A DNA stretch of 64,000 bases, taken from Clostridiaceae bacterium. GTDB taxonomy: Bacteria; Bacillota; Clostridia; Oscillospirales; Butyricicoccaceae. Position 1 is the stretch's first letter, and each line of letters opens with the position of its first letter. The stretch covers positions 1-64,000 of the forward strand of contig JAGZOP010000004.1 in NCBI GenBank assembly GCA_018383195.1. The letters run 5' to 3'. This document shows, in pieces, positions 7,241 to 15,635 of this stretch. Position numbers and translations under genes: made by a program. The notes under the pieces were generated by a model. It saw nothing but the letters and a program-made list of their open reading frames with translations, was not told the origin of the DNA and ran no database searches.

Positions 7241-8284
7241 ATGAAGATCATCCGAGAGGGTGTTTGCGGACAAACGCGCTCCGGCAAACCGGTAGAACGA
7301 TATATTTTAGAGGACGGCGGACTGCGTGCGGCAGTTCTGACTTATGGCGGGATTTTGCAAAACCTGTGGGTGCCTGACAGGCAGGGGAATCTGCGCGATA
7401 TTGTGCTTGGATGCGACACAGTTGCGGATTATCAGGCGCAGGATAAATTCCTCGGCGCGTTGATTGGCCGCTATGCAAACCGGATTGAACGCGGGCGGTT
7501 TTCTCTCGATGAGGAAACCTATGCCCTTTACTGCAACGACGGGCGCAACCATTTGCATGGAGGAAAAAAAGGCTTTGATAAGCGTATCTGGGATGCGGAA
7601 ACGCAGGCAGATGGGCTGCATCTGCGCCTGACCAGCCCGGATGGGGAAGAAGGATACCCCGGAACCTTGAAAACCGAGGTAGTTTACGCACTGGCAGACG
7701 GTGCGCTTTCGATTTCCTATTGGGCGCAGACCGATGCGGACACGCTGTGCAATCTGACAAACCATACGTATTTCAATTTGGCAGGACACGGCAGCGGCGA
7801 CGTGCTCGCTCAGGAAATTCGTCTTGAAGCGGACCTGTTCACGCCTGCGGATGAAGAATCCATCCCGCACGGCGAAATGGCGCCGGTCGATGGAACTCCA
7901 ATGGATTTGCGGGAGTTTACGCCAATCGGTGCGCAGATTGATGCAGATTTTGCGCAGCTTCGTTTTTCGGGCGGCTACGACCATAACTGGGTGCTGCGCG
8001 GCATTCCGGGGATTTTGCGTCCGGCGGCAGCGGCGCGCTGTGCGGAAAGTGGTATCACATTGACCTGCGAGACGACACAGCCCGGAATCCAATTCTATGC
8101 AGGCAATTTTCTTGACGGCAGTACAGCCGGCAAGGATGGTGTACGCTATCCAAGGCGCAGCGGGTTCTGTCTAGAAACGCAGGCGTTTCCGAACAGCGTC
8201 AACTGTCCGGAATATCCGCAGGCAGTTTTGCATGCGGGAGAAACCTATCGCCATCAGACGATTTATCGGTTCGGAATTGAATAA
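7241..8284 (+). CDS. galM: Aldose 1-epimerase (mutarotase)
   Basis: The enzyme interconverts alpha and beta anomers of glucose or galactose in the cytosol. 'NHTYFNLAGH' carries a catalytic His and 'CLETQAFPNSVN' the catalytic Glu; 347 residues fits the family. The start ATG has ACGGAGG 10 bases upstream; upstream in-frame codons belong to the previous gene's overlap. It follows the PRTase-like gene by 37 bases and ends in a strong hairpin. Confidence 0.93.
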   Translation: MKIIREGVCGQTRSGKPVERYILEDGGLRAAVLTYGGILQNLWVPDRQGNLRDIVLGCDTVADYQAQDKFLGALIGRYANRIERGRFSLDEETYALYCNDGRNHLHGGKKGFDKRIWDAETQADGLHLRLTSPDGEEGYPGTLKTEVVYALADGALSISYWAQTDADTLCNLTNHTYFNLAGHGSGDVLAQEIRLEADLFTPADEESIPHGEMAPVDGTPMDLREFTPIGAQIDADFAQLRFSGGYDHNWVLRGIPGILRPAAAARCAESGITLTCETTQPGIQFYAGNFLDGSTAGKDGVRYPRRSGFCLETQAFPNSVNCPEYPQAVLHAGETYRHQTIYRFGIE

Positions 8285-8323
8285 AAAGGGAGGCATGCAT
8301 CTAATGCATGCCTCCTCCTTTTG
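8283..8323. terminator. Bidirectional terminator between galM and yhaO-like gene
   Basis: A 12-bp perfect stem (8289-8300 with 8304-8315), a CTA loop, an A5 run before it and TCCTTTT after it serve the convergent genes on both sides. Confidence 0.9.
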
Positions 8324-8325
8324 GG

Positions 8326-9429
8326 TTAGGATGGATTTTCAAATGAGGGCTGGCTTTCCCCATCCATGGCGGCGAGCGCGTAGCGCAGCGACAGAGTCAG
8401 CCGCGCTTTTTCCTCTTCGCTGGATGCGGCTTCAATTTGGGTGCGGTATCGGCGGGTGACTGCGCCGCGCAGGTCATCGTCGTTCTGATAGCGCCATAGG
8501 CTGCGGCGGGTCGTAGTACGGTCGGTAAGGACTGCGTGCAGGAATACCGTGTCCAGTGCTTTACGCAGTGCAGGAAAATCGGGTTCATAGCAGCGTTCGC
8601 CGGTCAGCGTGACCGAGGCACATACTTTGGCGTGATTTTTCGGAATCTGCTCTGCAAGCGCCTGCTCGAGCATGCGGTCGCTTGCAAGCGGGGTAAAATC
8701 AATGTTCAGCGTGTGGAATTCGATGCCGCCGCCCGGAATGAAGCGGAACTTAGTCTCGCTGCCGAGCTGCCCGAACAGGAAACCCTTTACACCGGTATCA
8801 TCCGCGCCGACGCCGCACGGGCTGCCCGGACAGGCATAGATAGTTTGTCCGGCACGGCGCATGCCGCTGTACTGATGGTTGTGACCGAGCGCGGCATAGA
8901 CAAAGCCGCTGGATTTGAAATCGGCTGCGGTCAGTGGATTATAGCCGCTCTGGGTTTTGAGATCGCTGTGCACCAGACAGAGATTGGGTTTATCCGGCGC
9001 GAGATTGGCTTCGAGCGGGATGGAAGCGCTCTGGTCGCAGAACGCCGCGCCCCAAACAAGCGCGCGATCGCCGATCGGGAACGAGGTCAGCGTCGGGGAG
9101 GTAAAGACATATACCCGCTCGGGGCGCTGGGCAGTCAGATAAGGGCTGTCCGCGCATAGATAGTCGTGATTGCCCGGGGAGATGAGTACACAGCAGTTCG
9201 CGCCGGAAAGAATGGAGAATGCGCGGGAAACAATTTCGGGCGCAGGCTGGGGAGAATCAAACAGATCGCCCGCGATCAGGATTGCGTTGACAAACTGAGT
9301 GTTCGCGTAATCAACCGCACGCTGGAGCGTTGCGAATTGGCTCTCGCGCGCTGCTGCGGCTTTGGCAGGGGGAAGAAAGGAATAAGAGGCGCCGAGATGC
9401 AAATCGGCAAGGTGTACGATAGACAGCAT
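8326..9429 (-). CDS. YhaO/SbcD-like metallophosphoesterase, predicted DNA repair exonuclease
   Basis: The 367-residue protein begins 'LSIVHLADLHLGASYS' with the calcineurin-type motifs DLHLG, GDLFD, GNHDY and GHNH in order, as in the Mre11/SbcD nuclease subunit and Bacillus YhaO. It should be a manganese-dependent nuclease that processes DNA ends. The usual partner, a YhaN/SbcC-type coiled-coil ATPase, is not beside it: the gene is monocistronic between its own promoter and a terminator. Substrate specificity is inferred only from family. Confidence 0.85.
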   Translation of the reverse strand: MLSIVHLADLHLGASYSFLPPAKAAAARESQFATLQRAVDYANTQFVNAILIAGDLFDSPQPAPEIVSRAFSILSGANCCVLISPGNHDYLCADSPYLTAQRPERVYVFTSPTLTSFPIGDRALVWGAAFCDQSASIPLEANLAPDKPNLCLVHSDLKTQSGYNPLTAADFKSSGFVYAALGHNHQYSGMRRAGQTIYACPGSPCGVGADDTGVKGFLFGQLGSETKFRFIPGGGIEFHTLNIDFTPLASDRMLEQALAEQIPKNHAKVCASVTLTGERCYEPDFPALRKALDTVFLHAVLTDRTTTRRSLWRYQNDDDLRGAVTRRYRTQIEAASSEEEKARLTLSLRYALAAMDGESQPSFENPS

Positions 9430-9461
9430 AAGCTGGAAACTCCTTTGGAAGATATACCGGT

Positions 9462-9490
9462 ATTATATCAGCTTTTACGCGGGTTTTCCA
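9462..9490 (-). promoter_or_regulatory. Promoter of yhaO-like gene
   Basis: On the minus strand, TGGAAA and TATAAT are 17 bases apart, with TGA just before the -10 (extended -10). It lies 33 bases upstream of the start codon. Confidence 0.7.
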
Positions 9491-9575
9491 GTAGTCCGGG
9501 CAAGACTCTTTTTCCGTTTTGACTGACAGAAAAGAGTTAAAAATGATGAATTGCAAGTTTGCGAGGTGTTGAATT

Positions 9576-9995
9576 GTGGATGAAAGAGAAAAAATAATTC
9601 GTTTATGGTTTGAAATGTGGCTTACAAAACGGGATTTGAGGATGGATGAGATATTCACAGAAGATGTGATTTATACGGAAAGTTGGGGACCGGAATACAA
9701 TGATCTCGAAACGGTAAAACATTGGTTTCATGAATGGAATACGCGCGGGGAAGTTGTTGTTTGGAACATTAAACAGTTCTTTCATAGTGAAAACCAAACT
9801 ATTGTGGAGTGGTATTTCAAAAATAAAGTGAATCACGGAAAGAGAGAGGAGTTTGATGGGGTTTCTTTGATCGTATGGACGAAAGACGATAAAATAAAAT
9901 CATTAAAAGAATTTGGCTATAATTTGAATCATTATAACCCGTATGCACATCGTGACAGACCCGAATTTAGAGATGAAAAGTCGCGTTGGTTTTAA
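9576..9995 (+). CDS. NTF2/SnoaL-like small protein, AT-rich
   Basis: The 139-residue protein looks like a nuclear-transport-factor-2 fold: 'LWFEMWLTKRDLRMDEIFTEDVIYTESWG', then alternating aromatic strands ending in 'SLIVWTKDDKIKSLKEFG'. Such proteins form cone-shaped pockets used as enzymes, binding proteins or toxin-immunity partners. The start is GTG, 7 bases after GAGGTG. A hand count of 9601-9900 gives about 37% G+C, against roughly 53-58% in neighbours, which suggests recent acquisition. There is no adjacent partner gene that explains a role. Confidence 0.75.
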   Translation: MDEREKIIRLWFEMWLTKRDLRMDEIFTEDVIYTESWGPEYNDLETVKHWFHEWNTRGEVVVWNIKQFFHSENQTIVEWYFKNKVNHGKREEFDGVSLIVWTKDDKIKSLKEFGYNLNHYNPYAHRDRPEFRDEKSRWF

Positions 9996-10067
9996 CATTG
10001 GAAAAGAAAGTTTTCAGTCTGCGTGCAGCGAAAGATTGCGTCGAAATTTTGAACAGGAGTGCGTGCA

Positions 10068-10805
10068 ATGGAACGAATCAAACGGCTAGATGTGTATCAG
10101 AAAGGCATCCTGCTCTTCATGTGCGTGATGGTGCTTGGATTTACAGGGATGTATCTTCCGCGCATTCTGCGCGTTGGATTTGCGTATCAGGATACCATTC
10201 TTGTCCCGCATCAGGAAAACGGCAGCATGGTGTATGAGGGAGAACTTCAGGGAGAACCGGTGCGGTTTACTGTGTCGGAGGATCGAACCGTCGTATTTCA
10301 GTACGGAAGTAGGCGCTGCGGTCCCTATACGGCAGAAGAGGACCCTGCCGCGATCCCCAAAGACGAGGAACTGGCGGAGAGGATGACCGGAGTGGAGATC
10401 TGCCGGGGAAGCGAGATCCTGTTTCGCGGAGGTGTTTTGGCGGTGGAGGATCTCTACATGCTGTACCGTGAGGATGGCAGCTTGGAGAATATCCCGCTTT
10501 TGGACATCGACGAAAATGGGATCGCCCCAGTGGAGCCAACGGCAGAAACCATATTGAAACTGCTGCGTGGACCGGAGCTGACCCATCGGGGAAATGGGCT
10601 ACTATGGTTTGGCGCGGTGCTTCTCTGCGCGCTCAACGCCCTTTCGATTTTGTTTGAAGAGGAGCTGTTTCGCTGGAATCTGCAATTTGTGATCCAGGAT
10701 GTGTCGCATGCCGAACCTGCCGATTGGGAGATTCTGAGCAGACGGATTGGCTGGACGATTGCGGCAGCTGGGGCATTGATAATTTTCCTCGCAGGGATGG
10801 AATGA
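10068..10805 (+). CDS. Conserved-unknown membrane protein with three transmembrane segments
   Basis: I do not recognise a family for this 245-residue protein. A hydrophobic helix at about 13-32 ('GILLFMCVMVLGFTGMY') is followed by a soluble, largely acidic stretch (about 35-170) rich in beta-strand-like sequence. Two more membrane helices follow, at about 175-195 and 225-243. With one helix first and two last, the central domain is likely extracytoplasmic. The ATG is preceded by AGGAG at 8 bases. It follows the NTF2-like gene by 72 bases. Confidence 0.7.
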   Translation: MERIKRLDVYQKGILLFMCVMVLGFTGMYLPRILRVGFAYQDTILVPHQENGSMVYEGELQGEPVRFTVSEDRTVVFQYGSRRCGPYTAEEDPAAIPKDEELAERMTGVEICRGSEILFRGGVLAVEDLYMLYREDGSLENIPLLDIDENGIAPVEPTAETILKLLRGPELTHRGNGLLWFGAVLLCALNALSILFEEELFRWNLQFVIQDVSHAEPADWEILSRRIGWTIAAAGALIIFLAGME

Positions 10806-10844
10806 CATCGGGCTGTCCGAACTGCAACATGGGGATACAACGCA

Positions 10845-10870
10845 GAAACCCGCTCCGAGGAGCGGGTTTC
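10845..10870. terminator. Hairpin between convergent genes, no clear U-tract
   Basis: An 11-bp perfect stem GAAACCCGCTC/GAGCGGGTTTC closes a CGAG loop. It is likely the end signal of the upstream membrane-protein gene, although no T-run follows. The rest of the gap (10871-11066) contains only G-run/A-run sequence around 10899-10923 and shows nothing I can name. Confidence 0.5.
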
Positions 10871-11066
10871 ATACGCATTCTTCACAAAATAAATAGTAGG
10901 GGGTAAAAAGGGGGTAAATTTTTTAACAGAAAAATCGGCATTCCGTTGATCAGTTCGGGTTGACCTGTTCCCTTGCTGATGTATTTAGTATACCGCACCC
11001 CCTGATGCAATGTGTGAATAACTTATGAACGAGTTGTAAAGAAAGTATGGAAAATTAACGGCAAAA

Positions 11067-12071
11067 TTATGAACGGCTGCGTTCATGCTTTTTTTGCAGA
11101 CGGATATCGTCGCCAAAAAAGCGCAGCTGCGTAAAATCACCCAGCAGACGGGAGGCAATCGCAGCCGAGTAACGCTTTTCAAATTCGTTTGGCTGGAGGT
11201 TGGTGTTAATAATCATCGGGCGGCGTGTCATAAGCCGGGTGTTAATCAGGGAATAGAATACAGAGGTTGTAAATGCGGTCGAAAGCTCGGTGCCGAGGTC
11301 GTCGAGAATGAGCAGGTCGGCGTGCTCAAACTTGCGGATGGCACGCTGCGCTTCCGCAGCATCGACCCCGCCGAACTTGACCGACTCATAGCTTCCCAGA
11401 ATATGAATTGCCGTGTCATAGGCGACCGAAAAGCCTGATGATGCCACCACGCCCGCAATGCAGGTGGAAAGAAAAGTTTTCCCGAGTCCTGTCGAACCGA
11501 ACAGCAGCAGGTTTGGGGATTCATGGTGGAAGTGATGGGCATACTCTACACAGACATCCAGATTATATTCCATGTTTTCACGTGCCGAAATCCCCATGCG
11601 CCCGTCCGGTTTATCCGAATAATAGTCCAGACGGAAGGTTTCAAAATTCTGATTTGCAATCGGCAGAGTGGTTGAGAGCTGCTCGGTCAGGCGTGCTGCA
11701 TACATGCGTTTCAGGCATTTGCACGGTGCGGCGCCCACATAGCCCAGATCACCGCACAGGGGGCAGTCCGGCTTGTCCTCAAGAAAATCGGCAGGCATAC
11801 CGTGGTCAAGCAGCAGACGGGTGCGTTCCTGCTGCAAAGCGAGGTTCTGGTCGCGCAGACGCTCCACAGCGGTGGTGGGATCGTCGCCGGATTCCAAGGC
11901 GGCGCGCAGCACCGAAGCCGCCGTGCCGCGGAGGGTATCGTCAATCTGGCGCACGCGTGGGATGCGTGCATACACCTGCTGCCGCCGCTCTGCGAGCACC
12001 CGCTCGCGTGCGTCCCTCTTGGATTCCAGTTCGCGCAGTAGGTCGGAAATGATTTGCTTGTCGTATCCCAT
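11067..12071 (-). CDS. dnaI: DnaI/DnaC-type replicative helicase loader
   Basis: This 334-residue AAA+ ATPase has an N-terminal coiled-coil-prone region (1-100), a zinc finger CPLCGDLGYVGAAPCKC (about 102-118) as in Bacillus DnaI, Walker A GSTGLGKT, Walker B LLILDDLG and the 'INTNL' sensor. It should load DnaB/DnaC helicase at origins and stalled forks. It follows the dnaD-like gene with only 3 bases between, forming a two-gene primosome operon. Confidence 0.92.
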   Translation of the reverse strand: MGYDKQIISDLLRELESKRDARERVLAERRQQVYARIPRVRQIDDTLRGTAASVLRAALESGDDPTTAVERLRDQNLALQQERTRLLLDHGMPADFLEDKPDCPLCGDLGYVGAAPCKCLKRMYAARLTEQLSTTLPIANQNFETFRLDYYSDKPDGRMGISARENMEYNLDVCVEYAHHFHHESPNLLLFGSTGLGKTFLSTCIAGVVASSGFSVAYDTAIHILGSYESVKFGGVDAAEAQRAIRKFEHADLLILDDLGTELSTAFTTSVFYSLINTRLMTRRPMIINTNLQPNEFEKRYSAAIASRLLGDFTQLRFFGDDIRLQKKHERSRS

Positions 12072-12074
12072 GGG

Positions 12075-13016
12075 TTAATCCTCCTTTGTGCGCTGGCGTT
12101 TGCGCCGCTCCACTTCTTCCAGCCATTCGCGTTCCCAGGTTTCCAGTTTTTCTGTTTGCGCGGCGGGAGCGGCCTGCGGTTCGGGTTGCCGTCTTGCGGA
12201 TTCCGGTTCGAGGGCAGTAATTTCAGAAACAGTATGGACGCCCTTTTCGTGCCACAGGCTGAGAATTTTTTTCAGATAGTTCAGGCTGAACTTGCCGATA
12301 TTCTGCTCCATGCGGCTGACTGCGAGTGCGACCGCGTCCGGTGTAAATCCGGTTTCGATGCAGCGGGACACCAACCGACGTTCGGCAGCAGCCGGTTCGC
12401 GTCCGACAATATGCATGGCGGCATACATGGCTTCGAGCAGCGGCTTTTCAGCTTCTGCGCGCGCCAGATAGTCCTGTGCCTGCTGGTATGTATAGATGCC
12501 CATATCCGACCACAGCGCAGCTTCACGTTCAATATCACGGCGCGAAACCGTACCCCGGTCACGTTTGAGATAGCAAAGCAGTTCGATGATGACTTCGGCA
12601 GGCAAACCGAGGTGGTCGTAAATGGTAAACAGGCTGCGCACTTGGGATTCGGTCAGCATGCGGCCGAGCGTATCCTCGGCGGTCAGACAAACAGCAGCGA
12701 ATTTGTGGTCGCCTTCGCGCGCCTGCCGCAGTTCGGCGGCAGTATACTTTGGAATATCCGACGCGGCAGAAGGGGGAACGGGGGCGCTTTCGTGCACGGT
12801 CAGCCCGGTCAGCGTAAATACCGCGCGGTCAAACCGGTCCTTGGAAAAGCCAAGCTCACGCATGGCGGTTTTTTCGTCCAGACGCTCTCCGAGCCGCAGG
12901 ACATAGAGATAGAGCAGCGCACTGTCACCGTCGCCGCAGGCAATCAGCTTATCGGCAATGTCGCAGCGGATGACGCGGAATTCTCCGTCGGGCAGCAGCA
13001 GGGATGCAAGACTCAT
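12075..13016 (-). CDS. dnaD: DnaD-domain primosome protein
   Basis: The 313-residue protein has a winged-helix N-terminal half ('MRELGFSKDRFDRAVFTLTGL') and DnaD/DnaB-type C-terminal domains ('LTESQVRSLFTIYDHLGLPAEVIIELLCYLK', 'EREAALWSDMGIYTYQQAQDYL'). It helps open DNA and recruit the helicase with DnaI. I start at MSLASLLLPDGEF, which has TGGAGGA 5-6 bases upstream; a longer frame runs back into the leader. A hairpin CAGCCG/CGGCTG lies in the leader around 13038-13060. The tail is acidic/Arg-rich. Confidence 0.9.
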   Translation of the reverse strand: MSLASLLLPDGEFRVIRCDIADKLIACGDGDSALLYLYVLRLGERLDEKTAMRELGFSKDRFDRAVFTLTGLTVHESAPVPPSAASDIPKYTAAELRQAREGDHKFAAVCLTAEDTLGRMLTESQVRSLFTIYDHLGLPAEVIIELLCYLKRDRGTVSRRDIEREAALWSDMGIYTYQQAQDYLARAEAEKPLLEAMYAAMHIVGREPAAAERRLVSRCIETGFTPDAVALAVSRMEQNIGKFSLNYLKKILSLWHEKGVHTVSEITALEPESARRQPEPQAAPAAQTEKLETWEREWLEEVERRKRQRTKED

Positions 13017-13111
13017 AGGGTTCCTCCAAAACAAAGGACAGCCGGATTCAGGTTCGGCTGCCGAAAAAAAGCAAAATAAAGTCAAGTTTATGCAAACTAA
13101 AGTCTGCATTT

Positions 13112-13140
13112 ATTATATCGTGTCAAAACCAATCGCGCAA
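13112..13140 (-). promoter_or_regulatory. Promoter of dnaD-dnaI
   Basis: On the minus strand, TTGCGC and a perfect TATAAT are 17 bases apart, about 96 bases upstream of dnaD. A second TATAAT at 13191-13196 on the plus strand, without a clear -35, probably serves glmU. Confidence 0.65.
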
Positions 13141-13264
13141 GGGGGCGGAAATTTTCTTAATTTGCCGATGATTTTTGGAAAAGGTTATAGTATAATGAAA
13201 AATGAATTATACTGCGGCGCGCCGGATATGCTGCGCCGTTCACAGATGGGAAGGGAACTCTCCT

Positions 13265-14518
13265 ATGAGTTATGTAACTACAATTTTCCTGAACGGTGTC
13301 GCGGGAAATGACGGAATGGATGCATTTGCGCGTCCGGTTCTGTTTTCGAACGCGGCAGAATGGATGGCAGATGCGCTTGCAGATGAATTGTTCGGGGAAG
13401 CGGTGCTGCTCTGCCCGATGGGTGAGACACCGTTTGCATCCGAGGCGGACGCACTGCGCGCGGTTCGCATTCCGGATGATGCTGAACAGGTGCTGCTGAT
13501 TGCGGCGCCGATGCCGGAACTGACAGCAGAGGATTTTGCACACGTGGCTTCGTTGCATCTGGCGACCGGAAACAGTGTGACGCTGCTGTGCTGTGATGGC
13601 GCGGCAGGCGGCCAGGCGGTTCTGCGGGATGCGGATGCAATGGTTCGCGGCGTGGGATACGGCACAGGTCCCAAAGCGCTGCATGCGGCGCTGTTCCGTG
13701 CGGATGTGCTGAAGCAGGTGCTGTCGGAAGCCGACTCGCTGTTTGACGCGGTGGCAAAGGCGGCAGAAAAGAATGACACGCTGGTGGATGCCTGTCAGGT
13801 TCCGGCTGCTATCGAGGTCGTGGACGGCATGACTGCATATCAGGCGCAGAAGAATCTGACGCTGCGTATCAATCTGGCGCACATCGCGGCGGGAGTACAG
13901 ATCTTTGCACCCGAAAGCACCTTTATCGCGCCGGACGCGGTCATTGAAGCGGGCGCGTCCATTTTGCCGGGCTGCCTGATTCGTCCGGGTTCTAAGGTGG
14001 GTGCGGGCGCTGTCATTGGTCCCAACACCATTCTGGAGCAGGCGGAGATCGGCGCAGGCACAAGCGTTAACAATTCTCAGGTTTATGAATCGGCTGTCGG
14101 CGCGCAGGCGACTGTTGGGCCTTTCGCATATATCCGTCCGGGCTGTCAGGTCGGCGATCACACGCGCATTGGTGATTTTGTCGAACTGAAAAAGGCGGTG
14201 ATCGGCAACGGAACCAAGGTCAGCCATCTGACCTACATCGGCGATGCTGAAGTGGGCGAACGCGTAAACTTTGGCTGCGGTACGGTTGTCGTCAACTATG
14301 ACGGCTATGTGAAGAGCAAGACCGTCATCGGGGACGATTGCTTCATCGGCTGCAACACCAATCTGGTCGCGCCGGTTTCGCTGGGCGACCGCGTATTCAC
14401 CGCAGCGGGCACGACGGTCACCAAGGATGTGCCGGACGGTGCGCTGACTGTCGCGCGTGCGCGCCAGACCAACATCGAAGGCTGGAACGACCGACGCCGC
14501 GCTGCGCATCAGAAATAA
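13265..14518 (+). CDS. glmU: GlmU-type protein: intact acetyltransferase, degenerate uridyltransferase domain
   Basis: From about residue 218 on, the 417-residue protein has hexapeptide repeats of a left-handed beta-helix and GlmU acetyltransferase motifs: 'GPFAYIRPG', 'VSHLTYIGDAEVG' with the catalytic His at 321, and 'GCGTVVVNYDG'. This half should acetylate glucosamine-1-phosphate. The first 215 residues align in layout with the nucleotidyltransferase half, but LAAGxGTRM and the PK-V-L-H lysine are absent, so UDP-GlcNAc formation here is doubtful. The start at MSYVTTIF has AAGGGA 9 bases upstream. It sits before prs, as in many Firmicutes, which supports orthology to glmU. Confidence 0.82.
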   Translation: MSYVTTIFLNGVAGNDGMDAFARPVLFSNAAEWMADALADELFGEAVLLCPMGETPFASEADALRAVRIPDDAEQVLLIAAPMPELTAEDFAHVASLHLATGNSVTLLCCDGAAGGQAVLRDADAMVRGVGYGTGPKALHAALFRADVLKQVLSEADSLFDAVAKAAEKNDTLVDACQVPAAIEVVDGMTAYQAQKNLTLRINLAHIAAGVQIFAPESTFIAPDAVIEAGASILPGCLIRPGSKVGAGAVIGPNTILEQAEIGAGTSVNNSQVYESAVGAQATVGPFAYIRPGCQVGDHTRIGDFVELKKAVIGNGTKVSHLTYIGDAEVGERVNFGCGTVVVNYDGYVKSKTVIGDDCFIGCNTNLVAPVSLGDRVFTAAGTTVTKDVPDGALTVARARQTNIEGWNDRRRAAHQK

Positions 14519-14588
14519 TCTTGAGATTCAAAATTTTGCAACACAAAAGAAGTACAATAAATGCAATATGCAGGGGGTATTGAAAACC

Positions 14589-15548
14589 ATGATTGCTCAC
14601 GGTAAAAACATCAAGATCTTCGCCGGCAATTCCCATCCGGCGCTCGCGATGCAGATCGCATCCGCACTCGGTCTGCCGCTCGGTAAAGCGACGGTGTCGC
14701 ATTTTTCGGACGGCGAGATTTCGGTTTCCATTTCGGAAACCGTGCGCGGTTCGGATGTATTCCTGATCCAGTCTACCTGCGAGCCGGTCAACGACAACCT
14801 GATGGAGCTGCTCATCATGATCGATGCCTGCCGCCGTGCATCGGCAGGTCGTATCACTGCGGTAATCCCGTATTTCGGCTATGCGCGTCAGGATCGCAAG
14901 AGCAAGGCGCGTGACCCGATTTCGGCAAAGCTGGTTGCAAACCTGCTGACTACGGCGGGTGCAGACCGCATCCTGACCATGGATCTGCATGCAACCCAGA
15001 TTCAGGGATTCTTTGATATTCCGGTTGATAACATGCTGGGTTCCTCTGTGCTGATTCCGCATATCGCAGGTCAGTTTGGTGTTGCACGCGACGATATTGT
15101 CGTTGTATCTCCCGACCTGGGTTCGGTTGGCCGTGCGCGTAAGTTCACCACCAAGCTCGATCTCCCGCTCGCTATCATCGACAAGCGCCGTCCGAAGGCA
15201 AATGTCTCCGAAGTTATGAACATCATCGGCGATGTCAAGGGCAAGCGCGTGATGCTGATTGACGACCTGATCGACACCGCCGGCACGCTGGTGCACGCCG
15301 CAGAAGCCCTGATGGAGAAGGGCGGCGCGACCGAGATTTACGCCTGCGCGACCCACGGCGTTCTGTCCGGTCCGGCAATCGAGCGCATCCAGAACAGCCC
15401 GATTAAGGAGCTGACCATTCTGGACACGATTGCACTGCCGCAGAATAAGATGATCGACAAGATCAAGGTTCTGAATGTTGCTCCGGTATTCACCGAGGCA
15501 ATCGCACGCATCTACGAGGAAGCTTCGGTTTCCACCCTGTTCGACTAA
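14589..15548 (+). CDS. prs: Ribose-phosphate pyrophosphokinase
   Basis: It makes PRPP from ribose-5-phosphate and ATP, feeding purine, pyrimidine, NAD and Trp/His synthesis. The PRPP/metal loop RVMLIDDLIDTAGT, 'DLHATQIQGFFDIPVDN' and 'PYFGYARQDRK' are all present, and 319 residues is the usual length. The ATG lies 12 bases after CAGGGGG; a TTG nine bases earlier has better spacing and could be the real start. It follows glmU by 70 bases and ends with a clear terminator. Confidence 0.97.
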   Translation: MIAHGKNIKIFAGNSHPALAMQIASALGLPLGKATVSHFSDGEISVSISETVRGSDVFLIQSTCEPVNDNLMELLIMIDACRRASAGRITAVIPYFGYARQDRKSKARDPISAKLVANLLTTAGADRILTMDLHATQIQGFFDIPVDNMLGSSVLIPHIAGQFGVARDDIVVVSPDLGSVGRARKFTTKLDLPLAIIDKRRPKANVSEVMNIIGDVKGKRVMLIDDLIDTAGTLVHAAEALMEKGGATEIYACATHGVLSGPAIERIQNSPIKELTILDTIALPQNKMIDKIKVLNVAPVFTEAIARIYEEASVSTLFD

Positions 15549-15561
15549 GGACAACCAAAGC

Positions 15562-15591
15562 AAGGCGGGCAAGATTTCTTGTCCGCCTTTT
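15562..15591 (+). terminator. prs terminator
   Basis: A 12-bp stem (AAGGCGGGCAAG with CTTGTCCGCCTT, one G-T pair), an ATTT loop and TT after the stem. Confidence 0.85.
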
Positions 15592-15635
15592 GAAATGCGC
15601 TGCATGGTGCAGCGGAAACTGGGGTGAGGAAAAGG

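Noticed and set aside
10871..11066. Attachment site suggested by G-run repeats (GGGGGTAAA twice)
   Set aside because: There is no integrase or flanking duplication nearby, and the repeat is too short to mean much.
13157..14509. 450-codon open frame on the minus strand opposite glmU
   Set aside because: It is the antisense shadow of a G+C-rich coding gene, has no RBS and its translation is Arg/His/Ala-rich without any family features.
14418..15605. 395-codon minus-strand frame opposite prs
   Set aside because: Antisense to a highly conserved gene; no start signal and no recognisable domain. The same applies to 55062-56384 opposite thrC and 57117-58589 opposite tig.
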